The position numbers and the translations under genes are program-made. Shown piece after piece: positions 43,995 through 56,242 of a stretch of DNA of 64,000 nucleotides. The stretch covers positions 1-64,000 of the forward strand of contig BCKT01000013.1 in the NCBI GenBank assembly GCA_003116875.1. Reading direction: 5' to 3'. How positions within the stretch are numbered: position 1 is the first letter of the stretch; each line of letters begins with the position of its first letter. Source of the DNA: Takashimella koratensis (taxonomy: Eukaryota > Basidiomycota > Tremellomycetes > Trichosporonales > Tetragoniomycetaceae). Under the pieces are notes generated by a model. It was not told the origin of the DNA, made no database searches, and was given only the letters and a program-made list of their open reading frames with translations.

Positions 43995-46900
43995 ATGCCT
44001 CCCATCTACGTCAAACCCGAGAACGCTCTCAGGGTGCGTGTCTAGTTCTCACACCCAACCCACAACCCACTTCCAGATCTTTACTGACCCACATCCAGCG
44101 CGCCGAGGAGCTCCTCGCCCTCGGCACTTCCCTCTCCAAAGCCCAGGCTTTCGAGTTCCTCTCCGAGGTCTTCCAGTCGTGAGTGCCACCCAACCCACCG
44201 CTCATTGTCCAATACCTCTACTAACTCCTACCAGCAAACGGTTCAAGCAGACCCCGATCCCCACCCTCGAACCCATCGTTCTGAAATACCTCGACCTCTG
44301 CGTCGACCTTCAGCGAAAATCCGACGCCCGTGAGGCCCTGTTGCAATACAAGAACGCTGCGCAGAACACCAATGTTACCTCTGTCGAGAAAGTGCTCGAG
44401 CACTTTATCAGCAGCGCGGAGACTCGTCTTTCCGCTGCCATTGAGCAGGCCAAGACCGAGGTCGCCGCTCTCCCTCCTGCGCCCGCGACCAAAGAGGAAG
44501 AGGACGATGACCTTCCCCTTCAGCCCACCGCGATGCTGTTCGACTCTTTCATCGACAGCGCCGGTGACCGGGAGCGCATCGAGCGTCGGTTGATCAACCC
44601 TGCCCAAAAGTTCTGCTGGGATGCATACGACGTCTCACTCGATATTGCCAAGGGCAACGACCGCCTCGAGATCATCTACCAGTCGATTGCGCGCCGCGCG
44701 TTCAAGTTCTGCGTCGAGCACGAGCGCAAGGGCGATTTCCGCCGACTGTGCGAGCAGCGTCTTCGTAAAGACCTCGCCAACGCGACCAAGTACGGCCACC
44801 AGATGCACGCTGTCAACCTTGCCGACCCCGAGACGCTCTCGCGTCACCTCGACACCCGCTTCCTTCAGCTCGAGACCGCGCTCAAGCTCGAGCTCTGGCA
44901 GGAGGCCTTCCGTTCCGTCGAGGACGTCCACGGCCTCGTCGCTGGCGGCAAGAAGATTGCCAAGCCCAGCATGATGGCCAACTACTACGAGTCGTTAACC
45001 CAGATCTTCAACGCCGAGGGTGGCAAGCAGACCGCCGTCTTCCATGCCGCTGCCTGGGCGAGGTACTTCTTCTTCGCCGAGCGCGCCGGCAACGTCTCCC
45101 CGAACGCCTCCGTCTCGGTCCTCCTCTCAGCCCTCGCTGTTCCCCTCGGTGATGTCGAGAGCAAGCAACGCTTAATCGCATTGCTCAACCTGCCCAAGAT
45201 GCCGACTCGTGCCTCGCTCGTCTCCGACGCTGCCGCCAAGCACCTCAAGCGAGTCTCCCCCGAGATCCGCCAGTTGTACCACATCATCGAGGTCGACTTC
45301 CAGCCTCTCAAGGCCTGCAAGCAACTCGCCCCGCTGGTCGCTGCCGTCCCGGACAACTTTGCTGCCTACCTTCCGGCCCTTCACGACGTTGTTCTCAGCC
45401 GCCTTGTCCAGGGCTTGTCTCGCGTTTACGACACCGTCTCTCTCGACCACATTCTCAACCTCGTCAAGCCCTTTGACAACGGACCGTGGGCGACCGACAT
45501 GCCGGCGCTTGAAAAGTTCCTCATGACCGCTGCTCACCGTGGTGACATCAACGCGACGATCGACCACGTTGCCAAGACTATCAACTTTGCCTCTCCTCCC
45601 AGCGACCTCAACCGCCTGGCCACCCTCGCGCTGTGCCTCTACAACACCGTCCAGTACCTCACCCCTTCGCCGCCCACTTCCCGCGCCGACGCGTTCGCCG
45701 CTGCGATCGCGCAGGCCGAGGCCGAGCGCAAGCAGAGCGAGCAGCGCCGGCTTGTCGTTGCGAGGCGCCGCGAGCTTATGGAGGAGGCCAACCTACGCCG
45801 CGAGCGCGAGGAGTCTACCGCCAAAGCAGAGCGCGCCAAGCAGCTTGCCGAGGACCAGGCGCGTGCCGCTCGCGAAGCCGAGAAGCAGGCCGAGATCGAC
45901 CGTCTCCAGCGCCAGATCGACGCGACCCGTCGCGAGGAGGCACTCAAGTACGCCGAGCAGATTGCCGCCAAGAGCGGTGTCAAGGTCGATATCTCCACCA
46001 TCAAGGACGAAGACCTCGACACGAACAAGGTCGTCGAGCTCTCTGTTGAGATCATGAACAAGGAGAAGCGCGAGCTCAACGAGCGACTCCGAATCATCGC
46101 CAAGCGTGTGGACCACCTCGAGCGTGCGTTCCGTAAAGAGGAGCGACCGTTATTGGCTGCCGATTACGACCGACAGAAGGAGGACGACCGAACGTCGCAT
46201 GACCGCGCGCAGGTGCTTGCCCGTGAACAGGCGATCGCGCAGCAGAAACACGCGGTTGAGCTCAAGCAGAGGTTGCAGCGTATGATGCCGGATTACCTCG
46301 AGGCGAGGTCGGGCGTCGAGGCCCAGAGGCAGAGCGAGTTCGAGGCCGCTCGTCTGGCGGCGGCGAAGAAGATTGCCGAGGAGAAGGAGAAATTCAAGGC
46401 TCAGGTGATCGCAAGGAGGAAGGCGGAGAAGGCGAAGCGCGACCGCGAGGCTGCCCTCGAGGAGCAGCGTCTCCGCGAAGAGGAGGGTGAGTCTGGCTTT
46501 CCGTGGTCTCTGTGTTTTGACGAGTGCAACTATGCTGACAACATAACTAGAACGCGCCGCCGAGCTCGCCCGCGAGGAAGAAGAGCGCGCCGAGGCCGAA
46601 GCTCGCGCCGCTGCCGAGATCGAGGCGCGCAACGCCGAGGCTGCCGCACGTGCGGCGGCTCTCCGAGCCGAGCGTGAAGAGCAGCGTAAGAAGGACGCCG
46701 AGCTGTTGCGACTCCGCCAGGAGCGTGAAGAGGAGGCTGAGCGGCGTCGTGCTGAGCGCACTGGATCGGGTCCGGGTGCTCGTCGACCCGCAACTGCTGC
46801 GGCTGCTTCTCCTGCGGCTGGGGAGGGTGGCGCACCCGTTGCGCCGACCGCTGTCAAGCCCGGAGGGTGGCGCGAGCGCGCTGCTGCCCAGGCTGCCGGT

Positions 46901-47251
46901 GGTGCTGCTCCTTCGCCCGCTTCCCCCTCGCCCGCCGCGGCCGCTGCTGCTGCTCCGGGCTCGTCCGCACCCGCACCGACCGCCGTCAAGCCCGGAGGAT
47001 GGCGCGAGCGCGCTGCTGCCGCCAACGCGGGCGGTGCTTCTCCCTCTGGCGCGTCGACCCCGCCCACTGCGAACGGGAACGCATCGCCAGCGGCACCTGC
47101 ATCCCCAGCGGCCGAGGGGGAGCGAGTGCAGTCTGGTGGTGGGACTTGGAGGCGTGGGTCCGGTGCCAGGGGCGGTATGACCCGCGGTGGAGCGCCGTCG
47201 GGCCGTGGTGCCCCGGGCGCGGCAGGTGGCGCCGGTGGAAGCCGCTGGTGA
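43995..47251 (+). CDS. TIF32: translation initiation factor eIF3 subunit a
   Basis: Scaffold subunit of eIF3, which binds the 40S subunit and organises the preinitiation complex. Four exons: 43995-44033, 44099-44178, 44235-46486, 46551-47251, giving 1023 aa. The N-terminus MPPIYVKPENALRRAEELL is characteristic. A TPR-like/PCI region covers about aa 1-510 (QLYHIIEVDFQPLKACKQL, TMIN-like NATIDHVAKTINF). A long charged coiled coil rich in Glu/Arg/Ala runs from about aa 560 to 830. The C-terminus is Ala/Pro/Gly-rich with two copies of PTAVKPGGWRERAAA and an Arg-Gly end (RGGMTRGGAPSGRG). Third-position GC bias is strong, as for highly expressed genes. Confidence 0.95.
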
Positions 47252-47554
47252 GGGGTGAGTGTAGATAGCTTGATCTTGGAGGAGCGGGATGGAAGAGGTT
47301 GCGGATTAGCCATAGATTTCTGGAACACACTTCTTGAGATCTGATACTCTTTACGATGCATACTAGGTACCTGTTCGTGGTCGCCATGGTATTGATATGC
47401 TTATGACCTCTCCTACCTGTCTCGTGACAGGGATACTGATCTAAGTTGCGGGAGTTGCGACACGGTTGACTGAGTACTTGTACATGTATACATACAGTAC
47501 CACCTAACTAACCAGGAAAAAACCAAAACCAAAGAAGAAATTGAACCTCGGCGC
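47252..47554. other. convergent 3' region eIF3a/receptor A
   Basis: 303 bp between two converging genes; no further feature seen. Confidence 0.6.
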
Positions 47555-50352
47555 CTATAAATGCTGTACAGCCTTATCCAAAGCTCTTCGTAACTCTTGA
47601 GCCTCTTCACGTCTTCGCAAAGCCCTAGCTACTTCACCTTCGCCTGTGTCTGTCTCTGGTTGCGTCCCAATTCCCTCTAACCCCGTCCTTGTCCCGGCTT
47701 CAGCACTAGCTGTCTCTTCCATCCCAGTTGCTGTCGATGTGGACATTGACCCGACCCTGTGTTGGGCCCATGTCCGACCAAAGACCGTTCCTCGTCGACT
47801 TGGCGGCGCTTCGCTCGTTCGTCGACTACTCGCCGCGCTCTCAATCTCCTTCTCCTTCTCTTTCTCTTTCTCCTTTTCTCTCCCTTTCTCATTCTCTCTC
47901 TCGTTTCCCATCGACTCGGAGCCAAACCCTTCTTTCTCATTCTGCGTACCAGACTCTGACAAGTCTGGCAAATCCGCGACTCCATGGACCCCTAGATCAA
48001 GTTGAAGTTCATTGAGCCTTTCCCCACCATCCTCGCCTGACCGAGCCGCGCCGCCGGTGATGGGGCTGACTTTTTCGCCAGGGTAGGCAACACTCAGGTG
48101 CCCTGTATACATCCCTGTCGCGGAAGGTGCAACTGGCGCTTGGGTCCCAGCTAATGCGGTGAAAAAATCCATGTCCCCGCCTCCTGTTTCGTCGTTTTCG
48201 TCTTCGAGGGCACCGAAGGCGTCGGTGTTGAGCATCGGCGCGAAGGAGGAGTGAGAACTAGGTCAAGTCAGTCGACAGCGTTCTAGGTGGAGTGTAGAAC
48301 AATAATGAATGGATGAATACTGCAGAATGGGAGGGATGTTTGGACTTACCCAGAATCGAGACCTCTCTTGACCCGCCATGCACACTTGACACCCTAGTCT
48401 TGGGTCAGTACCATTCTGCTCGTCCCCCCATTTCTCATGGCGCATGACGGAAGCGCGCACTCACCCGGATCAAAGACGGGTCGACGAAAATACCCAACTA
48501 CGAAGATCGTTCAGCTACAAGCTCAAGAAACGACCCCCACTTCCACGTCGAACACGATCTCGATCACTCACTATGGCGAATGGTAGACTTCGCGAAGCGT
48601 AAAACCAGTTGTAGACGACGAACAAGCCGTAGTCTGCCCAATCCTGCGGTCCGTCCCTCGCGCTGAGATACAGATCACCAACTGTAGACAGATCAGCCAC
48701 TTGCCTTTTCCCTCCAACCATTTCCCACCTCATCTCCTACATCATCTCCCAGACCATCTCCAACAGCACTCTGGCTGCTGCTCCTGTCTGTACATGACGC
48801 TCGGACTCACCCATACAGATCACGCTAACGACGATCAAGAAGATTGGGTACATTGCGATCCTAATCAAGATCCCAAACAACTTTTTCTGCAAATAATTGA
48901 GTTGCACGTCGCCCAGATGTAATGGTATTTGACCTTGTTCGACATTGTCATCGTTTAACGAGTCGTTGGAGAAAAGGATCCGGGTGGTTTCGCGACCTTG
49001 GCGGATGAGAGTGACCATGACCTGTTGAGAACGACAGAGGTCCCAGAAGTCCAAGCGAGGGAGCGTGAAGGTGGTTGAAAGAACAGGGTCAGATTTGGGA
49101 AAGAAACTCAGTGATATAGATGGTGGTTGGGAAGAGGTAAAAGAGGATACGATACGTACAATGCCGACAGCGATGGTGGCGGCGACCGTAGCGAGCGCTT
49201 GCCAGAGGTAAATATCGTAGACAAATTGACGTTCCCGAACGTTGGGGTCGTCTATGCGACAAGTGTCAGTTCCACCACTCAATTGAGGTGTGAGGACCAG
49301 CGACGGGACAAAGAGGTAGATACGTACCGCTTGTGAAGTAGCTAAAGGCCGCAAATGAGGTTGTTTTGAACAAGCAGACGCAACGGTCAGTCAAGAGGCT
49401 CATGACGAAACAGGGCGAAGAGTGAGACACGGGCAATCGCAACTTACCAAGTGCCTTCGTAGTATGGGTCCGCACCGAATTGACCCAAGATGACCGGTGG
49501 GAGGGGGATGAAAAAGGCGAGAAAGAGAGAGCCGATAACATACCACCTCTCAAACTCTGTACCAGTCAGTCATCAGGGTCCTTCAGTATCTCCTCTCTCT
49601 GCCGGTACAGGTCGGGAAGTGGTGGGAGGGCTCAAAGGACCGCCATCTCCAGCTCTCTCGACTTGATGCTACCTACTTTTCCCAACAGTGTCGACGTGGT
49701 ACGATACGTAGAGCGCGAGGTTGATCGCGATACATGCACAGAGGTAGTTGGTCCTAGTGACTGATCAGCATTGGCCTAGCTCCAGTTGGTCAGTAGGTAG
49801 TTCCGGAGACTCACCCAGATTGGCAGGCGAGTTGGAAGTAGACCATGATTGCGCACCCTACCGGCGTTGCGTCGGGGTACAGCTGGAAGAAATCGGCCAG
49901 CAGATACCATGGGCAAGCCAAAAAGTCAGCTTCGCATTACCCACCATCAATCTAAACCCGCTCACGACAAAGCGTGGGAACCCGGACCAAACGTACCGTA
50001 GGCGCCTCCAGGGTATACGTTATGTTATACCCAACTTCCAATAACATGGTCCAAAGCATGAGTCTGAACGAGATCCGGTCTAGCTTCTCTCGGGCTTGTG
50101 GGACGCAGTATACGAGTCCCGAGACGATGAGGATGACTACGCAAGGTGCGACGGAGATGAACGGCATGATGGTTGATACCATCAAGTTGTTCTATCGAGG
50201 GTGTTAGCGGGCGAAGTGTGGTGGGGAGAAGATGATGCCAGTGTCTCAAGGATCGGCGATGGATGATACAGAGGGGTGCTCACGTAGTTTGCCTGATCAC
50301 TGATGACGAAACCTCCCGAGTCGGAGGTGGAGTCGGCCGTCGAGTTGGACAT
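47555..50352 (-). CDS. seven-helix receptor-like protein A
   Basis: Twelve exons on the minus strand: 50352-50284, 50191-49997, 49882-49815, 49753-49677, 49556-49448, 49341-49328, 49251-49160, 49021-48811, 48681-48572, 48497-48465, 48393-48350, 48257-47555, giving 574 aa. About seven hydrophobic helices lie in aa 20-325 (for example FISVAPCVVILIVSGLVY, FRLMLWTMLLEVGYNITYTL, WYVIGSLFLAFFIPLPPVIL, IFLIVVSVICM), followed by a roughly 235-residue hydrophilic tail. The topology suggests a G-protein-coupled-receptor-like protein; ligand and partner are unknown. The tail has MDFFTALAG, YTGHLSVAYP, a (Lys-Glu) repeat, and ends LDKAVQHL. It is a paralogue of the gene at 58133-60806, and eight of the twelve exons have identical length in both. 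Not assigned to a named family with certainty. Confidence 0.82.
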
Positions 50353-51305
50353 GGTGTGCAGGACGGTCCAGGGGTGGTAAGCGGCAACGAGTAACGGGGA
50401 GAGAAGAGGAAGGGATGGCTCGATGGCCTGGTACCAAACGTGTGGTCAATCTCCCGTGCAGAGGGTGTTTGTTTGGCAAGCTGAGCAGCGCTTGTGTGAT
50501 CGAGTTGATGGAGAAAGAATGAGAGGCAGAGGATCAAGAGTCGGGTCGAGGTCGCTCAACTCCTTAGTAAGTTGATGTTGTTTGAACAAAGAGAGTGGTT
50601 GCTGAAGATGGCCGAGATCGACGGTTAGTATGCAAGATGAGCAAGCTCGGAGCAGCCCTGCAGCCCTGTTGTTCTGCAGTAATATACTCATGGCTAAAAG
50701 ATGGCCAGAGGCTTACGCCAGGGCGCCAGAGTTGTTTTGAATCAGATCAATCAATAATCAATAGGTAATGGTCAGTCGCAGCAGGACAGTGGGAAGGGGA
50801 AGGGGACGAGGGAGGGTCGCACAGATTCGATGGTGGATGTTGACATTGACTATGAGTCAACTGAATTGATCTAGGGACGTCAAACAAAAGCACGACCGAT
50901 CCGATGGACACTGAAATGCCACACTTGTCTTTCTCACTCTTCCCCGCCTCGCCTCTGCTCTGCCCTGTCTGCCCATCTTGTTGACTCTGTCGTGGTATTC
51001 AATCGACTCAGCGGAACAGTCCCAGCTAGTCCTGGTTGAATCGAGCGTGTGCGTACTCCCGCTCTTCCCCCGGGCCTGGTGTCGGGGCAGAGCCAAGTGG
51101 AAGACGAGGAGGAGAGCGAGGTATGAGTTAGAGTGCCTTCTCTACCTTCCTCCTCCGTGCGCTGATGACGTGTGACGCTTAAGCAGAGGAGGCGTAGCAG
51201 CCTGTCCGAGCCCCTCCGAGATCGTCCGAGGGTATTTGACATTCACTTGGCGTCAACATGTTGCAGGTGTCTATGGAAGCAGGCACAAAATACATGAGAT
51301 AGGCT
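50353..51305. promoter_or_regulatory. upstream region of receptor A / FIST 3' region
   Basis: 953 bp between two minus-strand genes. It should contain the FIST-gene 3' UTR (right) and the receptor promoter (left). ORFs of 60-100 codons here lack protein-like features. Confidence 0.5.
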
Positions 51306-52998
51306 CTAGTACGCCACCCTCGAGACAGCGCCGACGACGGTACACAATGAACCCCCGATCGCTCCGATCTCCGACATCCCCAAGAAGCCCTCTTCCACAC
51401 TTCCTTCCCCTGTCCCGACCTCCTCGCTATCTGCACGCGGGAGGACACCGAACCCAATTGACCCAGGCTGTGGCTTCATCTCGACCAGCTGTGACCCCGT
51501 TCGTGCGGATTGCATAAACTGCACCGCTTGGCCCGGCCGGAGAGACTCTTGCGTCTCAAGGGAGATGGCCCCCCGGCTCGGGTCACCAGAGAGGATCTTG
51601 ACGACTTGGCCCGACTCCAGAAGACGGAGGTAGAAACTCTCGTCTTTCCCTAGACCGGGGATACTGGCGTGAGGCGATGCACCGGACCCGACGGCGCCGG
51701 TTGGGGTTGAGACGGAACGAAGTGCGTCGCTTCGTCGTTGAATAGCGCCAATGAGGGTCTGGGTAGGGTTCGAACTTGGTCCAGCCAGACGGAGGAGCAT
51801 GTTTCCTTGAGCCCTGTTGATCGTCAGCTTGTCCATGACCATGACCAGTATAGAGGCAAGGTTTCTATCGGGAGAACACGCTGAAACGGCCTAGCATTGA
51901 GCTGGGAGGAAGGTACTTACGCGTCGATGGTGAATACTTCATCGAGGAGTGGGACAACACCGTAGTCCACGTCAAGGGCCAATTTCGACTCAAATGCGAG
52001 TCCCACCGCGCCCGATTCGTAAATCTTGTCGTTGAGGAGCAGAGTATGAGGTCGGCCGGTCAAGAACGGCGTAGGTGCGGTGACGAGCCCAGCCTGTGTG
52101 GATTAGCAGAAGGACACGACGGATAGGGAAGGTGCAGACAGGTGAACAGTTAGCTATGTTGTATGGGTGCCGAAAGTGATTCGATGGGAGAGTTGGGGCA
52201 GCGTCAGTGCTCACTGTGCTAGAAAGAGGATACAGATCTTGCAGCGATGAGAGGAGCGGGTATGGTGTGGAGTCGGAGAGCACAATGAAAGATTGAGCGC
52301 TGGAATACGTCAGCGGTCTGTCGACGTTGGGAACTAGTCACGACCCCTTTCCCTCGACAGCGCCAGGCTTAAGCTGGTTCACACTCTCCCATACCGCATC
52401 AGCGTTTGCTCTTGACTTACCTGACCCCAGCTAAATCAGGTATCCCTTCCCCTCCCCCACTCTGGCTCGACTTCCACAAACCTGCCCAACCTTCCTCCCG
52501 CCTAACTTCATCCATCTGCCCCTGTCTACTCCCCTTCTCATCCTCCGCATACTTTGGACGATTTGGTCTCTGCCACCTCCCCACTTCAGCTTCTCCTCTG
52601 CCTACCAACTCGCTCCTGAACACCCTGACCCCGGCCGATGATCCGCCGCTGGACGGGTCGAAACTTGCAATCGCGAGGGTAGGTTCCGAACCTGGTGGAG
52701 TCACGTGGAACGACCCGATCGAGTTGGGCAAGGATTGGAGGATAGGAAGGAGGGTGGGTAAAGAGGGGAGAGAGACGGAAGCGAGGTAGAGCCAGTGTGT
52801 AGAGGAGGAGGAGGAGGAGGAGGAGGAGGAGGAGGAGGAGGAGGGGGAAGAAGCGAGGAAGGAGGTGAGGGAGGATGGGGTCGGCGAGTGGAGAGTATGT
52901 GCCCGGGTGTGAAGTGAATGAGAAGGCCGGGACACAGACTTGGAGAGCGCTTGAAGAGTGCGAGCTGCGCCAGGGCGTCGAAGAGACGTCAGAGCCAT
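51306..52998 (-). CDS. FIST-domain protein, probably mitochondrial
   Basis: FIST (F-box and intracellular signal transduction) domain proteins are thought to bind small ligands; the fungal function is unknown. Four exons on the minus strand: 52998-52421, 52299-52215, 52093-51921, 51813-51306, giving 447 aa. The N-terminus MALTSLRRPGAARTLQALSKS is Arg/Ser/Leu-rich and acid-free, as in mitochondrial presequences. A run of about 14 Ser follows, encoded by TCC triplets (52803-52844). The FIST core includes SFIVLSDSTPYPLLSSL, GLVTAPTPFLTGRPHTL, the SGAVGLAF motif and a VDYGVVPL segment. The C-terminal FIST_C part includes AQGNMLLRL and ends with a Gly-rich segment GFGVLPRADSEEVG. Family call from motifs only. 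Confidence 0.75.
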
Positions 52999-53370
52999 GA
53001 CCGGTGCTATCGAGTGGCCAAGAGTTGAGCTGAGATGATGACTGTCGATGGCGATGAAGAAACCTAAAGACGAGTCGAGGGTCGATTTTATTTTCGTTTC
53101 GTTTGCCGACGCGGCCGCTGATTAGATAAATCATCCGACTCTCGCCCTCCGCCTTTCGTCCTTCCGTCTCCGGGTTAGTTCGGCGGCTAGACCCAGTGCA
53201 GACGTGTACAGAACGACGTATCCATGCCAATGACTGAGGACCAGGTCTCAGTGTGCTACGTACTTGCGGTGAGGTACAACTCTGCGCCGCTAGTGAAGAC
53301 TACAATATGCTATTTGTACATCTAAATGAAGATCATCCCAACCGCTCCAATGATGAACCACGCCCCCCGA
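52999..53370. promoter_or_regulatory. FIST 5' / NBP35 3' intergenic
   Basis: 372 bp between two minus-strand genes; NBP35 3' UTR and FIST promoter. Nothing else recognised. Confidence 0.5.
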
Positions 53371-54671
53371 CTAAGCATCGCCGAGCTTCTCGCGAATCCG
53401 CTGGACAATGTCTAAATACGCCCCTGTCGCGGGTGACTCTGGGTACTCATCCAAGAAGCTCAACCCTTGATCGCAGGTCATTCCAATCCTCGGATCGAGC
53501 GGAACCCTACCTAACAATTCGATCCCCAACTCTTTCCCCATCGCCTCTGCGCCTCCCGTCGTCGGCTTGAAGATCTCACTCTGGTTCTTACAGCTGGGAC
53601 ACACGAAACCTGCCATGTTCTCCACCAAGCCCAAGATTGGGATCCCGACTTTTTTGCAGAAATCAATCTCCTTGCGGACGTCCTGCAGCGCGACCTCTTG
53701 CGGGGTGGTGACGAGGACGGCGCCGTCAATTCCAGCTTCTTTCAGGTACTGGACGATACTGAGATGTTCGTCGGAAGTGCCCGGTGGCGTGTCGACAACG
53801 AGGTAGTCAAGGTCTCCCCACTCGACGTCTTTAAGAAACTGCTTGATAAGCCCGTTCTTCTTCGGCCCGCGCCAGATGACAGCGTCCGAGGTGGATGGGA
53901 GGAGGAAACCGATCGACATGACGGCGAGGTTATCGAGCGCGTACGCAGGTGACCAGCCGGATGCTGAGGTGTGAATCGTGTTGTTCGACAGGCCCATGAG
54001 GAGGGGGATGGATGGGCCGCAAATGTCAATGTCCATGATGCCGGTCTGCTCGAATCGTCAGCTTGTCCCACGTGTACCCCCTCACATGAGCCCAACCAAG
54101 GAGCTCTGTTTCCGTGCGTGTTTTTTTACGGGAGCAGCAAGTCATTGTACCCACCTGGATCTCCTCGTCCGCTGCGAGCGCCCAGCTCAACCCTGCTGTG
54201 AAAGTACTCTTCCCGACTCCTCCCTTGCCCGACAACACCAGCACCTTGCGCTTGACGCCCGCCATGCGCTGTCGGATGAGTGGGAGGTCCGGGTCGGGCC
54301 CCTTAGGTCCCTCGGCGCAGACAGACTGGTTGGGGCAACCTTCACATGCGTCGGCTTTACCCGCGAGTGAAGATTCCACACCCTGTGGTTTGTCAGCATA
54401 TCTAATGATGGAGTGAAGGGCAACCTCGTCCTGCAGGAGATGTCCAGCTAAAGGGAAGGGGTGGTGATGCGTGAAATTCCAATAAACAGTGTACTGCAGA
54501 TTTGGATGTTGAACAAAGTGGGTAGAAAGGTAGTAAGAGTCGGAAGAGCTGACAAAGACATACGGGACAGTGCTCCGGTGCATTCTCGGGAACGGTCGAC
54601 GGCAAGACGGTCGAACTCGGCTGGATCGGTACGGGCGAAGGAGGCGGCAACGGCCGCTGAGTCGCAATCAT
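53371..54671 (-). CDS. NBP35: cytosolic Fe-S cluster assembly factor NBP35
   Basis: P-loop scaffold of the cytosolic iron-sulfur assembly pathway, working with Cfd1. Three exons on the minus strand: 54671-54564, 54382-54155, 54045-53371, giving 336 aa, the usual length. The N-terminal [4Fe-4S] ligands C35, C49, C52 and C58 have the diagnostic C-X13-C-X2-C-X5-C spacing; intron 1 falls right after C35-P36. The Walker A/Mrp loop GKGGVGKST is at about aa 88-96. [10 protein letters not shown], the Mrp signature [12 protein letters not shown], and the second CPSC cluster motif (C261, C264) are all present. It is NBP35 rather than CFD1 because of the N-terminal cluster. Confident call. Confidence 0.96.
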
Positions 54672-54915
54672 CGCGGGTTGGGGTGGGGATAAGGCTGGGG
54701 TGTGGTTTAAAGATGTCGATGGTGGACGGTGGACGGTGGGGAGGTGGAGAGAGCAATGTCAACTTTTTTGAGCGGCTTTGTCATGCATCGAGAGAATTAA
54801 AGCGTTAAGTATGGAAACATTATGGGGATCGGGAATTTGTAATTAACAAATAGAAAAATGTTGGGTGGTATTTAGCTCTTCCTATGGTAACCCGCCCCGG
54901 CCTACACAGTACTCC
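54672..54915. promoter_or_regulatory. NBP35 upstream / F-box A 3' region
   Basis: 244 bp containing the NBP35 promoter; the part next to the F-box gene is AT-rich. No gene. Confidence 0.4.
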
Positions 54916-55879
54916 CTACGGTTCTCCGACTTGTCTCTTCGATTCACCTCCAGCACTACGAACGATGTTACTGATCATTTCCCCATCGGGCGCCAGCGTG
55001 ACAAACTCGACAGCACAGGTAGTGCTCCTATTATTGAGGAGGGACAGAACTTTCTGCTGGTGCCCTGGGTCCCAAGAGTTGTATTGTATAAGCTTCATAG
55101 AGGATAAGTTTGACGCAGCCTCAACTATTGCTGTCGCCGTTTCCAGGGTCCTGGAACTACCATGATAGTGATAAGTCGCGTTTTTCAGTCGAGGCAAGGT
55201 GGGAAGCAACAAGTCATCTGGATGGTTGTTAAACTCTAAATACAATGACTTCAGGTTGGGCAAGACGTCCGTCAGACGAAGAAGGTCTGTTGGATCCGCG
55301 CAGAATATCTTGAGATGTTCTAGTTTTGACATTGTGTTGACAATTGTCAACTGCGATGGTGGTCTCTGGGGGTACCAGTAGTCAAAATCAAGGGAAGTCA
55401 GCTGAGATGCCAATGAAAGAAGAACACGATCAAAGGGTTGGTTGCTGCACGCCCCGGATCGAAGAATTTCTGCCTTGAACGTCTTGATGGTCTTGGGTGG
55501 CTCACTTCCCTCAGCGATCAAGTCACTCAAAACGCAAAGCCGATCCTCAGGAGAGTACACCTAGTGTTGATGATTCGTCAGTGGGTGTTGATGATTCGTC
55601 AATGGGTGTTCAAGAACAGTCATGATGTGAGTATGATACCTGACATACCGAAGATACGGTGACCGATATCTCTGTGGGAAACTTCTTGTATAGGATGGGT
55701 CGTGCGTGATCGTAAAATTTCTTGCTAACTCGAGCAGAGCTTTTGAGGTCTGCGAGCGGAAGAGCGTTCAACACCACGTTGAACAGCTCGCTGGGAAGGT
55801 CGCTAGGGGACGTTATCGAGTTGCTCCTCGACATGGACATGGCCTTAATCGCTTCAGTCAAGTCAGTGAAGTTGGCCAT
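54916..55879 (-). CDS. F-box-like protein A
   Basis: Two exons on the minus strand: 55879-55649 and 55560-54916, giving 291 aa. An F-box-like motif lies at about aa 26-65 (LPSELFNVVLNALPLADLKS, then ARVSKKFYDHARPILY). It is followed by a leucine-rich, LRR-like region with repeated L-x-x-L spacing (SKLEHLKIF, LPNLKSLYLEF, LPRLKNATY). Such proteins usually act as SCF ubiquitin-ligase substrate receptors; the target is unknown. It is a tandem paralogue of the gene at 56243-57144, with the same 231-nt first exon and intron position. Start chosen at MANFTDL to match the paralogue; an ATG 51 bp upstream is in frame. The intron contains a duplicated 21-bp unit. Confidence 0.7.
55564..55612 (+). repeat. 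21-bp tandem duplication in F-box A intron
   Basis: The unit GTGTTGATGATTCGTCAGTGG is repeated once with one change (CAG to CAA), followed by a further partial GTGTT. Confidence 0.8.
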
Positions 55880-56242
55880 ATCTAAAGCTGTAGAGAGAGT
55901 GATTGGCAAGTGGTGAAAGCACCGGGGCAAATAAGCGTGTAAATGATGGTGCTTGGTAGTGCAAGGTGATGAACGGGGATTTGAGAGAGAGAGGCTTATA
56001 TACCTAGTCGTCTTTGTTCACCACGTCCTCGGTTGCTTTTCGGAAGCGTTTACGATAGCCAAAGGAGTCACACGGACCACCTGGGAGACAACTGTCAAAG
56101 AGCAAGTGTACTGAGCACCGGGGCTTCAAATGATGCTCAAAGGAAACCATTCTATATGGCCGCCGAGAGATAGAGCATTGTCAATCTCGGCATAGGAGCT
56201 TTGTAATGAGCAATCGAAATTTCATATGCATGCTCTCTCGAT
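55880..56242. promoter_or_regulatory. intergenic region between tandem F-box-like genes
   Basis: 363 bp; upstream region of F-box A and 3' region of F-box B. No third remnant copy recognised. Confidence 0.5.

Noticed and set aside
47646..48005. Plus-strand Ser/Phe-rich ORF opposite receptor A tail
   Set aside because: Complement of the Lys-Glu repeat-coding tail; composition artefact.
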